Source: an uncultured Acidobacteriota bacterium
GTDB taxonomy: Bacteria; Acidobacteriota; Terriglobia; Bryobacterales; Bryobacteraceae
Direction: 5' to 3'
Assembly (NCBI GenBank): GCA_902825945.1
Contig: CADECY010000012.1
Span: 50,097 to 114,096 of the forward strand
Length of the DNA: 64,000 nt
The number at the start of each line of letters is the position of its first letter. The stretch's first letter is position 1. A program made the position numbers and the translations under genes. The notes beneath the pieces were generated by a model that was not told where the DNA came from, made no database searches, and worked only from the letters and a program-made list of their open reading frames with translations. Of the stretch, positions 7,518 through 15,009 are shown in pieces.

Positions 7518-9137
7518 TCGAGCGCCGGGCCTCACCTCATGAAGGTGTTCGCGCGCCTGGGTGAAGTCCGGCCGCAGTTGGAGCGCTCGCTGGAAGTCCC
7601 TTGCCGCGCCGTCGCGGTCGCCTTTGGCGAGTTTGGCCACGCCGAGGTTGTAGTGGGTGAGCGGATCCCAGGTGTCCGCAAGTACGGCCCGATTCAGAAT
7701 CAGGACCGCTTCGTCCACTCGCCCCTCCGAAACGAGAGCGACCGCGTGCGCATTCATGAGCGCCACATCTTGCGCGGGTGCGGCCTCGATCAGTGCCGAG
7801 GCCTCCGTCGGCCGTTTGCGCGCGATCAGCCACTCGGCAAGCGCCAAGCGCGCGCCGCCGTGATGGGGATCAGCCGCCAGGGCCCGGCGGAAGCTGCGTT
7901 CCGCGCGCGACGATTCGAGCCTTCCCAGTTCGAACAGAAAGGCGGCCGGCGGCTGCGGCATGGCAGCGAGCCCATTCGCGAGAAGTGGGGCGCTACCCGC
8001 CGCGATTCCGAGATAGGCGCGGATCTCCGGAACGGGATCGAATACCGGCGGATATGACAGCAGCACGGGACCCGAGAAGACGCCATGCTTCTCGCGCGCG
8101 GGCGCCGTGGGATCGCCTGAGGGCCGTTGACGGCGGATGCGATGGTCCGTCATCACAACGTGCACGGCATCGTGAGTTCGGCGTTTCGGCATGTGGCAAG
8201 TCACGCACGATCCGCGATTTTCCGGGTGCGGCCGCGCGTGACAATTGGCGCAGGCCGCATCCGGAGCGGCGATACGAACGCCGTGAGGATCATGGCAAGT
8301 GGTGCAGCCGAGCTTTCCCCCGCTCCGCTGGTAACAGACCGAGGCTAGGAGTCCCGATCCCGCTCCGTTCACCGGGATCCCGCCGGCGTCCATCGGATTC
8401 TCCGCCGCGAAGTAGAGCTGAAAATCGCCAAGAGGTTCGCCCGGCCGGTAGGAGAAGGGCTTGCGTCCAACGCGGCGAATCGCGGCGGGTGAGTCGCGCC
8501 CGCCGGTTTCGAGATGGCATTGCAGGCAGACTTCGAGCTTGCGTGCTGGCGCGAGTTTCGCCGGATTCACGATTGCGCCGCGCGATTGCGCGTGCTCCTC
8601 GCCAGGGCCGTGGCAGCGCTGGCAGTCGATCGCCGCCAGCGGCCGTTCGCTCGAAGGGTACGCGGCATGGCAGAAGATGCAGCCATCGCTCAACTCGCGC
8701 CGCATTCCCGAATGATCAGCGCGATCGAAGCCCGGACTCATCGCCCAATATCCACCGCGCTCGGCATACTGGCTCAGCGGCAGCTCGGCGAACTTGCCAT
8801 TTGGCTTTCGATGCACGGGCGTGCGCGAGTGAAGGCCAGAGCCAACGAAAGCGGCGATGTTCGCCGAGAGTCCGGTTTCTTCGTGGCGGAATTCGATATT
8901 CGCGCCTTGGCGGCGGATCGTGAAGCGGCTAGACGAAGCAGCGTGGCGGAAACTGACAGGCCGCGGCACCACTTCGGGGCGTTCCGCGGGAGTCTCGATC
9001 GACCGGCCCATTCCAGTCCTTCGAAACGCGTCGAAGATGTCGCGATGGCACGTCCGGCAGGCAGCAGGATCGATATAGCCGGGCTGCGCGGCGGCGGCCC
9101 AGGCAACAGCCGCGAAAGCCACCCATCTCCCGTTCAA
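7515..9137 (-). CDS. Secreted multiheme c-type cytochrome with C-terminal TPR repeats
   Basis: A 540-aa protein with seven CxxCH haem sites: CRTCH, CIFCH, CQRCH, CLQCH, CTTCH, CANCH and CVTCH, all in the first 340 or so residues. The C-terminal 180 residues form TPR repeats (for example ALMNAHAVALVSEGRVDEA, then THYNLGVAKLAKGDRDG). The cytochrome part resembles the doubled-CxxCH/c554 class of periplasmic electron carriers. I place the start at TTG 9137, which overlaps the TGA of the upstream response regulator (TTGA) and puts a signal peptide (VAFAAVAWAAAAQ) at the N-terminus; the longer frame only reads through the regulator. It likely works in extracytoplasmic electron transfer. The partner is unknown. 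Confidence 0.85.
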   Translation of the reverse strand: MNGRWVAFAAVAWAAAAQPGYIDPAACRTCHRDIFDAFRRTGMGRSIETPAERPEVVPRPVSFRHAASSSRFTIRRQGANIEFRHEETGLSANIAAFVGSGLHSRTPVHRKPNGKFAELPLSQYAERGGYWAMSPGFDRADHSGMRRELSDGCIFCHAAYPSSERPLAAIDCQRCHGPGEEHAQSRGAIVNPAKLAPARKLEVCLQCHLETGGRDSPAAIRRVGRKPFSYRPGEPLGDFQLYFAAENPMDAGGIPVNGAGSGLLASVCYQRSGGKLGCTTCHDPHGVRIAAPDAACANCHARPHPENRGSCVTCHMPKRRTHDAVHVVMTDHRIRRQRPSGDPTAPAREKHGVFSGPVLLSYPPVFDPVPEIRAYLGIAAGSAPLLANGLAAMPQPPAAFLFELGRLESSRAERSFRRALAADPHHGGARLALAEWLIARKRPTEASALIEAAPAQDVALMNAHAVALVSEGRVDEAVLILNRAVLADTWDPLTHYNLGVAKLAKGDRDGAARDFQRALQLRPDFTQAREHLHEVRPGAR

Positions 9138-9778
9138 CGAATCAATCCTTTGCGAACGGCGTAGAGCACGAGATCGGCCGCGCCGTGTAGCCCGAGCTTC
9201 TCGAGAATGTTCTTGCGATGCGTCTCGACCGTGAGGGGGCTCAGGTGCAGCGCGGCAGCGATCTCCTTGTTCGTGCGCCCCTCGGCCACCAGTTGCAGGA
9301 TTTCGCGTTCCCGCGCGGTCAACAGATCGAACGTATCTTCGCCGCCGCGCAGCCGCAGTTCGCGCACATGATCTTCCTCGAGCAGCGAGGCGATGCGCGG
9401 ACTGAAGAAATGGCGGCCAGCCGCCACAGCCCGCACGCACGTGATCAGGTCTTCCTCCGCGGCGTCCTTCAATACGTATCCGCGAGCACCGGAGCGCAGA
9501 CTCCGTAACACGTACGACTCGTCGGAGTGCATGCTCAGAATCGCGATCGCCGTGCGCGGAGACTCGCGCGAGATCCGAGCCGCGGCGTCAATCCCGTTCA
9601 GTTGCGGCATTGCGATATCGAGCACCGCCACATCGGGCTTCGAGGCAGCCGCACGATCGGCGGCATCGCGCCCGTTGGCGGCTTCGTCCGTCACCTCGAT
9701 TTCGCGGTCGCGTTCGAGCAGCAGGCGCAGGCCGCTCCGCACGATCGTGTGGTCGTCGGCGAGCAACAGCCGGATCAC
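9134..9778 (-). CDS. NarL/FixJ family response regulator
   Basis: A 214-aa two-component regulator. The receiver domain has the acidic pair LADDH, phospho-acceptor Asp54 in AVLDIAMPQ, and the conserved Lys in YVLKDA. A LuxR-type helix-turn-helix (LTAREREILQLVAEGRTNKE to VETHRKNILEKLG) occupies the C-terminus. It overlaps the upstream kinase gene by 4 bp (ATGA) and the downstream cytochrome gene by 4 bp (TTGA), so the three are co-translated. It probably regulates this operon or related respiratory genes. Confidence 0.92.
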   Translation of the reverse strand: MIRLLLADDHTIVRSGLRLLLERDREIEVTDEAANGRDAADRAAASKPDVAVLDIAMPQLNGIDAAARISRESPRTAIAILSMHSDESYVLRSLRSGARGYVLKDAAEEDLITCVRAVAAGRHFFSPRIASLLEEDHVRELRLRGGEDTFDLLTAREREILQLVAEGRTNKEIAAALHLSPLTVETHRKNILEKLGLHGAADLVLYAVRKGLIR

Positions 9779-10914
9779 AGCGGCACCCTCGCCGACACGC
9801 GCGTGCCCTCGCCGGGCGCCGATTCGATCTCGAAGGTGCCGCCCAGCCGGTGCGCGCGTTCGCGCATGCCGAGCAATCCGAGGCCGCGCGCGGACGCCGC
9901 GTCGAAGCCTGCGCCATCGTCGGTCACCGCGACGCCGAGTTGGCCCGAACCATTGCGGATCGCGATTTCGACTCGGCGCGCGCCGGAGTGCCGCACGCAG
10001 TTGCCGAGAGCTTCGCGCGCGATCCGGTAGATCGCGGTCCGGCGCGGGTCATCGAGTTCGGGCATTTGCTCCGGCGCAGTGACACGCACGTCGATTCCTG
10101 TTTGCCGGGCCACTTCTCGCGCGTGCCATTCGATCGCCGGAATCAGGCCGAAGTCGTCGAGCATCGACGGCCGCAATGTCAGCGCGAGCCTGCGCACATC
10201 GGCAAGCACTTGGCGCGCCCGGCATCGAACCGCGTTCGGTTCGTCCGCCTCAATCAGCAAAGCTGAGAGCGCCTGGCCCACCTGATCGTGGAGTTCGCGC
10301 GCCACGGCCTTTCGCTCCTCTTCTTGCGCCTGTTCGATTTGCGAGGCGAGTTCGGCGTCGCGGTGTTCGAGCGCGGAGATCCGGCGCACGGTGTACCAGG
10401 CGAGAATCGCACCGAGAACGAGAGCGGCCGAAGCGGTGATGGTCATGCGGCTGCGGAATTGCGTGTTCGCGGCGGCAAGACGCGACTCGCCTTCCAGGAG
10501 GTCCGCCTTCGAGGCCTCTGTGAGATCGGCGGAGATGCGCACCATACGGTCGCGGCGTTGGCGGATCTGCGCGTCGAAGAAGGCGTCCACTCCAGCGTTG
10601 CGGCGGTTCGACATCTCCTCCATGAGGTCGAGCACTTGCCAGTAAGCTTGGATCTCGCCGCGCAGGTTCGGCAGCGGGCGCGACTTCTCGTACTCGGCGA
10701 GCGCGTTGCGCGCCAGTTCGCGATCGGGGAGCAGTGTGCCGGTGCGAATGCGGTCGATCAGTTCGCCGCGCCGCATGAATTCGGCCCGAAGGGAGGCCTC
10801 GGTCGAGCGAGTGTGGGAGAGCGTGCGGATCGCATCGAAACCGGCGAGGAGCCCCAGACCCGCGAGTCCGCTGAAAGCCGCGAGCAGGAGGGGCCGTGTG
10901 CGCGATGCCGCCAT
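9775..10914 (-). CDS. NarL-type partner sensor histidine kinase (HisKA_3)
   Basis: A 379-aa membrane kinase. One N-terminal transmembrane helix (about 8-28) and a second near residue 175 flank a roughly 140-residue helical extracytoplasmic domain with no recognisable ligand fold. The dimerisation/phospho-acceptor motif is ELHDQVGQALSALL, followed by a HATPase domain with the N box (ALGNCVRHSGAR) and the G boxes (VTDDGAGFD, GLGLLGMRER). The ATG at 10914 is chosen because a -10 TATGCT ends 6 nt upstream; a GTG at 10920 is the alternative. It is the first gene of the kinase-regulator-cytochrome operon. Confidence 0.9.
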   Translation of the reverse strand: MAASRTRPLLLAAFSGLAGLGLLAGFDAIRTLSHTRSTEASLRAEFMRRGELIDRIRTGTLLPDRELARNALAEYEKSRPLPNLRGEIQAYWQVLDLMEEMSNRRNAGVDAFFDAQIRQRRDRMVRISADLTEASKADLLEGESRLAAANTQFRSRMTITASAALVLGAILAWYTVRRISALEHRDAELASQIEQAQEEERKAVARELHDQVGQALSALLIEADEPNAVRCRARQVLADVRRLALTLRPSMLDDFGLIPAIEWHAREVARQTGIDVRVTAPEQMPELDDPRRTAIYRIAREALGNCVRHSGARRVEIAIRNGSGQLGVAVTDDGAGFDAASARGLGLLGMRERAHRLGGTFEIESAPGEGTRVSARVPL

Positions 10915-10920
10915 GAACAC

Positions 10921-10948
10921 AGCATAGCGGCGTGCGGCGCCTTGTGAA
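10921..10948 (-). promoter_or_regulatory. Promoter of the kinase-regulator-cytochrome operon
   Basis: TTCACA (10943-10948), a 16-bp spacer and TATGCT (10921-10926) on the minus strand. The -10 ends 6 nt before the ATG at 10914, so the transcript would start at the initiation codon. Confidence 0.5.
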
Positions 10949-11002
10949 ATACCGGCCGCAGGGTATGGGAGAGCGGCCCGGTTTCTGGCTCAATCGAGAA
11001 TC

Positions 11003-11599
11003 ATGAGACTGCTTCTCGTCATTTCGATCGTGGCACTCGCCGGTTGTGTCCGCGACAAGCCCCGGTACGCCCTCCCGGTGCCACCTACGGTCGGCACGCG
11101 TCAGCCGGATCGCGCTGCGCTCGTCCCCGTCTCCATCGCGCAACAGCCGCCTGTCATCCAAGCCGAACCCGCACCCGTACCTGCCGTGGACCCCTCTCCA
11201 CCTCCACCCAGGATCTCGCTCTCCGAACTCGTGACCGAAGCCAATGCCAAGCTTCGCGACGTGCTCTTCGCCTACGATTCCTTCACGCTCGATACCAAGG
11301 CCACGCGCGATCTCGAGTTCAATCACTCGGTGCTGCGGCCGCTGCTCTCCGATTTCCCCAAGCTCGAAGTGGTGATCGAAGGACACTGCGACGAGCGCGG
11401 ATCGGCCGAATACAACCTTGGGCTCGGCGACTTCCGAGCCCAACGCGCACTCGGCTTCCTGCATCAGCTCGGACTCGCCAACGCGAATCTGCGCGCCGTC
11501 AGCTACGGCCGGGAGAAGCCACAGGGCTCCGACCCATCGGAGGCGTGCTGGAGCCGGAACCGGAGGGCTCACCTGTTTGTGGAAGCGCCGCGTCAGTAG
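11003..11599 (+). CDS. OmpA/Pal-like peptidoglycan-associated lipoprotein
   Basis: A 198-aa outer-membrane lipoprotein. The signal ends in the lipobox LAGC (Cys14), followed by a Pro-rich linker (about 20-75). The C-terminal half is an OmpA domain with the peptidoglycan-binding motif EGHCDERGSAEYNLGLG and the RAQ-type helix, then SYGREKP. It resembles Pal, but no tolB or tolQRA genes adjoin it. Its 3' end overlaps the convergent phosphoribosyltransferase gene by 101 bp. Confidence 0.88.
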   Translation: MRLLLVISIVALAGCVRDKPRYALPVPPTVGTRQPDRAALVPVSIAQQPPVIQAEPAPVPAVDPSPPPPRISLSELVTEANAKLRDVLFAYDSFTLDTKATRDLEFNHSVLRPLLSDFPKLEVVIEGHCDERGSAEYNLGLGDFRAQRALGFLHQLGLANANLRAVSYGREKPQGSDPSEACWSRNRRAHLFVEAPRQ

Positions 11600-12227
11600 C
11601 CCGCTCGAGCAACTCCCGGACCTCGGCGCCCGGCACCTGCCGGAAGTCCTCGTACCATTCGCCCACCGAAGAAAGCACACGTGGGCTGATCGCGGTGACG
11701 GTCTCCACCCTCCTCGAAAGCATCGCGGCCGTGGTCTGCGGGATCACGCCGGCGGCTACGATGATGCGCCGCGCGTTACGGAGCCGCAGCGCGCGGATCG
11801 CGGCGTCCATCGTCGATCCTGTGGCGATTCCATCGTCCACCACGATCACCGTCTTGCCCGTCAGATCGAGTTGGGGCCGATCGCCCCGGTAGTCCCGTTC
11901 CCGAATCTCGACTTCCTCGCGTTCGAGCGCGATCTCGCGATCGATGGCGCTTTGCGGGATGCCGTAGTCATCGGTGATGTCGCGGTTGACGGCAAGAACT
12001 CCGCCCGAAGCTACAGCGCCCATCGCCAGTTCTGGGTTCGAAGGCACCCCCAGCTTGCGGACCACGCAGACATCCAGCGGCAGGCGCAAGACATGGGCGA
12101 TCTCGAACGCCACCGGTACTCCCCCTCGGGGCAGTGCCATGACGATCGTATCCCGGTCGCGATCGAATTCCCTGAGCCTTGCGGCCAAGATTTGGCCGGC
12201 GTGACGGCGGTCCCGGAGCGGTTTCAT
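11499..12227 (-). CDS. Phosphoribosyltransferase-domain protein
   Basis: A 242-aa type I phosphoribosyltransferase-like protein of the kind often annotated as a putative PRTase or linked to stress operons. The PRPP loop is VVVDDGIATGSTMDAA (about residues 125-140). Other family blocks are MALPRGGVPVAFEIA and VVRKLGVPSNPELAMGA. ATG 12227 is preceded by GGAGG with 7-nt spacing, so I prefer it to the ATG at 12245. The family core ends near VGEWYEDF; the last roughly 35 residues (Ser/Pro/Gly-rich) lie antisense to the Pal-like gene and may reflect loss of an earlier stop. The substrate is unknown. Confidence 0.82.
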   Translation of the reverse strand: MKPLRDRRHAGQILAARLREFDRDRDTIVMALPRGGVPVAFEIAHVLRLPLDVCVVRKLGVPSNPELAMGAVASGGVLAVNRDITDDYGIPQSAIDREIALEREEVEIRERDYRGDRPQLDLTGKTVIVVDDGIATGSTMDAAIRALRLRNARRIIVAAGVIPQTTAAMLSRRVETVTAISPRVLSSVGEWYEDFRQVPGAEVRELLERATDAALPQTGEPSGSGSSTPPMGRSPVASPGRS

Positions 12228-12333
12228 GCGAAAGCCTCCGGCCATTCAGGAGCAATCCGGCTGCCGAAGCGTTGGAAGCGGACGTGCACTCTAATAGCCC
12301 GGGACTCGGATTCCGCCGAGAACTCTGGGGCAT

Positions 12334-15009
12334 ATGACACACCAACTGGGTGACTTGATCCGCGTTTCGTTCAACGGCCAGACCGTGGACGCCCGGGCCG
12401 GCGATTCGCTGCTCGAAGCCGCGCGAGCCAATGGCGTGGCGATTCCGTCGCTTTGTTGGGATCCGCGGCTGGCCCCATGTGGTGCCTGCAGGCTTTGCAT
12501 GGTGGAGATTAACGGAAACCCGCGCGCGGTGGCGGCTTGCACGACCCCCGCAAGAGATGGCCTGCGAGTGGAGACGCACACGCCCGCGCTCGAGAGCTAC
12601 CGCCGCGGCATCCTCGAACTGTTGGCACGGACGTACCCGGCGGCCGGCTCCGATCGTTTGGAGTCCACTCCGTTTCTGAAGCTGCTTCGCGCCTACGGGC
12701 TCAAACCCGCCGGGTTCGAGACGCCTGAGCCCGACCTCCGGCATCCGTACATCGCCGTGGACCTGTCGCGGTGCGTCCTCTGTTTCCGCTGCGTTCGGAT
12801 CTGCGATGAGTTGCAGGGCCAGCGCGTGTGGCATGTTCACAATCGAGCCGACCAGACGAGCGTGTGTGTCGATGGTCCCTCGATTTCCGAGAGTACTTGT
12901 GTCTCTTGCGGCGCCTGTGTCGATACGTGTCCGTCGGGCGCGCTCCTGGACCGATCGCGATTCGAACAGCCGGAACCCGAACGTTGGACTCGCACCACGT
13001 GTCCCTACTGCGGCACCGGTTGCGAACTCGAAGCGGGCACGGCGGGCGGACGCATGGTCGCGTCACGACCGGTGCTCGACGCGCCGGTGAGCAAGGGCCA
13101 CCTCTGCGTCAAGGGGCGCTTCGCGTTCGGCTTCGTTCACTCCGCCGATCGCGTCACCGAACCGATGATCCGCGAAGGGGAGACCTGGCGCGAGATCTCG
13201 TGGAACGAGGCGATCGAAACCACCGCGCGGGAGCTGTTGCGTGCGCGCGATCGATACGGCCCGAAGTCAGTGGCGGTGATCGGATCGGCGCGGGCCACGA
13301 ACGAAGACAACTACCTCGCGCAAAAGTTCGCGCGCGTGGTGCTCGGCACCAACAACGTGGATTGCTGCGCGCGGGTATGTCATGCGCCAAGCGCGGTGGC
13401 GATGAAGTCGATTCTCGGAACTGGCGCGGCCACCAATTCGTTCGACGACATCGAAGGCGCCGCGTTGATTCTGATCTCGGGCTGCAACCCCACCGAGAAT
13501 CATCCGATCGTGGGTAATCGCATTCGCCAGGCCGCGAGACGTGGCACCAAGCTGATCGTGATCGATCCGCGCGAGATCGAACTGGCGCGCGAAGCCACGA
13601 TCCACCTCCGTCCGCGGCCGGGAACCAATGTCGCGCTATTGAACGCGATGGCAGCGGTGATCGTCGGCGAGAATCTGCACCACCCGGATCGCGCATCGAA
13701 TCTCGAGGAGTACATGGAGTTCCTGGGAGACTGGTCCGCCGGCCGCGGCGCCCGGATCACCGGAGTTCCGGAGGAGGCGATCCGCGCCGCCGCGCGCCTG
13801 TACGCAACCACGGTGCCCGCGATGATGTTCCACGGGCTTGGCATGACTGAGCATTCGCACGGAACCGAAGGCGTGATGTGCTTGGTGAATCTCGCCGTCC
13901 TGACCGGCAACTTCGGTGGACCGGGTACCGGCGTCAATCCGCTACGCGGGCAGAACAACGTCCAGGGCTCGGCCCACATGGGTTGCGAGCCGGCGTCGCT
14001 CACGGGTGGTGTCGCGATCGATACCGCGCGGGACGCGTTCGCGCGGGAGTGGCAGACGCCCCTTCCCGTCGAGCGCGGTCTGAACCTGATGGATCAACTC
14101 GACGCCGCCGAAGCCGGATCGCTGAAGGCGATGTGGGTCACGGGCTACGACATCCTGATGACGAATCCGAACGTCGCAGCCACGCGTCGCGCACTCGGCA
14201 AGCTCGAGTTTCTCGTGGTGCAGGATCTCTTCCTCAACGAGACCGCCCGCGAGTTCGGGCATCTGTTTCTGCCCGCCTGTTCGCCGTTTGAAAAGGACGG
14301 CACGTTCATGAATTCCGAACGGCGGATTCAGCGTGTGCGCAAGGTGATCGAACCGATTGGCCACTCGCGAGCCGATTGGGAGATCGTGCGGGATGTAGCC
14401 CGGGCGGCGGGCCACGCGCCGCAATTCGACTACGCTTCGCCCGAAGAGATCTGGAACGAGACCCGGCGCGTGTGGCCCGCTGGCGCGGGCATCAGCTATG
14501 CGAGACTCGAGTCCGGTGGCTTGCAGTGGCCTTGCCTGGACGAAAACGATGCGGGTCAACCGATTCTGCATCGCCAACTGAAACAAGCCGCGTTGCGGCC
14601 GATTCCTTATGTCCCCACGCTCGAAGAGCCGGACTCGCGCTATCCGTTCACGCTAATTACCGGGCGCACTCTCTACGCCTTCAACGCGGGTACGATGACC
14701 ATGCGAACGGGCAATCTCGAACTGCACCCGGAAGACCGGCTGGACGTCTCGGCTCATGACGCGGCCTCGTTGGGAATCGCTGAGGGTTCTCCGGTGAGAA
14801 TGCGGAGCCGGTCGGGTGAGGTGACCCTCTCGGCCCACATCTCGGACTCGGTGGATCACGGATACGTGTTCACGACGTTTCACGACACCCGGCGGCTCGT
14901 GAATCATGTGACGGCCGATCATCGGGACACGATCACCTCGACACCCGAGTACAAGGTGACGGCGGTCGCGCTCGAAGCTATTGCCCCCCGACCTGCACCG
15001 TCCGGCTGA
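12334..15009 (+). CDS. Formate dehydrogenase alpha subunit, Cys-containing molybdenum/tungsten enzyme
   Basis: An 891-aa formate dehydrogenase catalytic subunit. In order it has an N-terminal [2Fe-2S] domain (CGACRLC), two [4Fe-4S] motifs (CVLCFRCVRIC, CVSCGACVDTC), the enzyme's own cluster CPYCGTGCELE with CVKGRFAFG, then the molybdopterin domains. The catalytic position is Cys in CARVCHAPS, encoded by TGT, so no selenocysteine is needed. This layout is that of NAD-linked or ferredoxin-linked FdhA/FdsA. No beta, gamma or FdhD genes adjoin it. The stop lies 32 bp inside the 3' end of the opposing subtilase gene. Confidence 0.9.
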   Translation: MTHQLGDLIRVSFNGQTVDARAGDSLLEAARANGVAIPSLCWDPRLAPCGACRLCMVEINGNPRAVAACTTPARDGLRVETHTPALESYRRGILELLARTYPAAGSDRLESTPFLKLLRAYGLKPAGFETPEPDLRHPYIAVDLSRCVLCFRCVRICDELQGQRVWHVHNRADQTSVCVDGPSISESTCVSCGACVDTCPSGALLDRSRFEQPEPERWTRTTCPYCGTGCELEAGTAGGRMVASRPVLDAPVSKGHLCVKGRFAFGFVHSADRVTEPMIREGETWREISWNEAIETTARELLRARDRYGPKSVAVIGSARATNEDNYLAQKFARVVLGTNNVDCCARVCHAPSAVAMKSILGTGAATNSFDDIEGAALILISGCNPTENHPIVGNRIRQAARRGTKLIVIDPREIELAREATIHLRPRPGTNVALLNAMAAVIVGENLHHPDRASNLEEYMEFLGDWSAGRGARITGVPEEAIRAAARLYATTVPAMMFHGLGMTEHSHGTEGVMCLVNLAVLTGNFGGPGTGVNPLRGQNNVQGSAHMGCEPASLTGGVAIDTARDAFAREWQTPLPVERGLNLMDQLDAAEAGSLKAMWVTGYDILMTNPNVAATRRALGKLEFLVVQDLFLNETAREFGHLFLPACSPFEKDGTFMNSERRIQRVRKVIEPIGHSRADWEIVRDVARAAGHAPQFDYASPEEIWNETRRVWPAGAGISYARLESGGLQWPCLDENDAGQPILHRQLKQAALRPIPYVPTLEEPDSRYPFTLITGRTLYAFNAGTMTMRTGNLELHPEDRLDVSAHDAASLGIAEGSPVRMRSRSGEVTLSAHISDSVDHGYVFTTFHDTRRLVNHVTADHRDTITSTPEYKVTAVALEAIAPRPAPSG

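Noticed and set aside
10250..11680. 476-codon minus-strand open frame
   Set aside because: Overlaps the histidine kinase and Pal-like genes; its translation contains no recognisable domain.
13360..13395. Possible selenocysteine formate dehydrogenase
   Set aside because: The catalytic codon is TGT (Cys) with no in-frame TGA, so no SECIS is needed.
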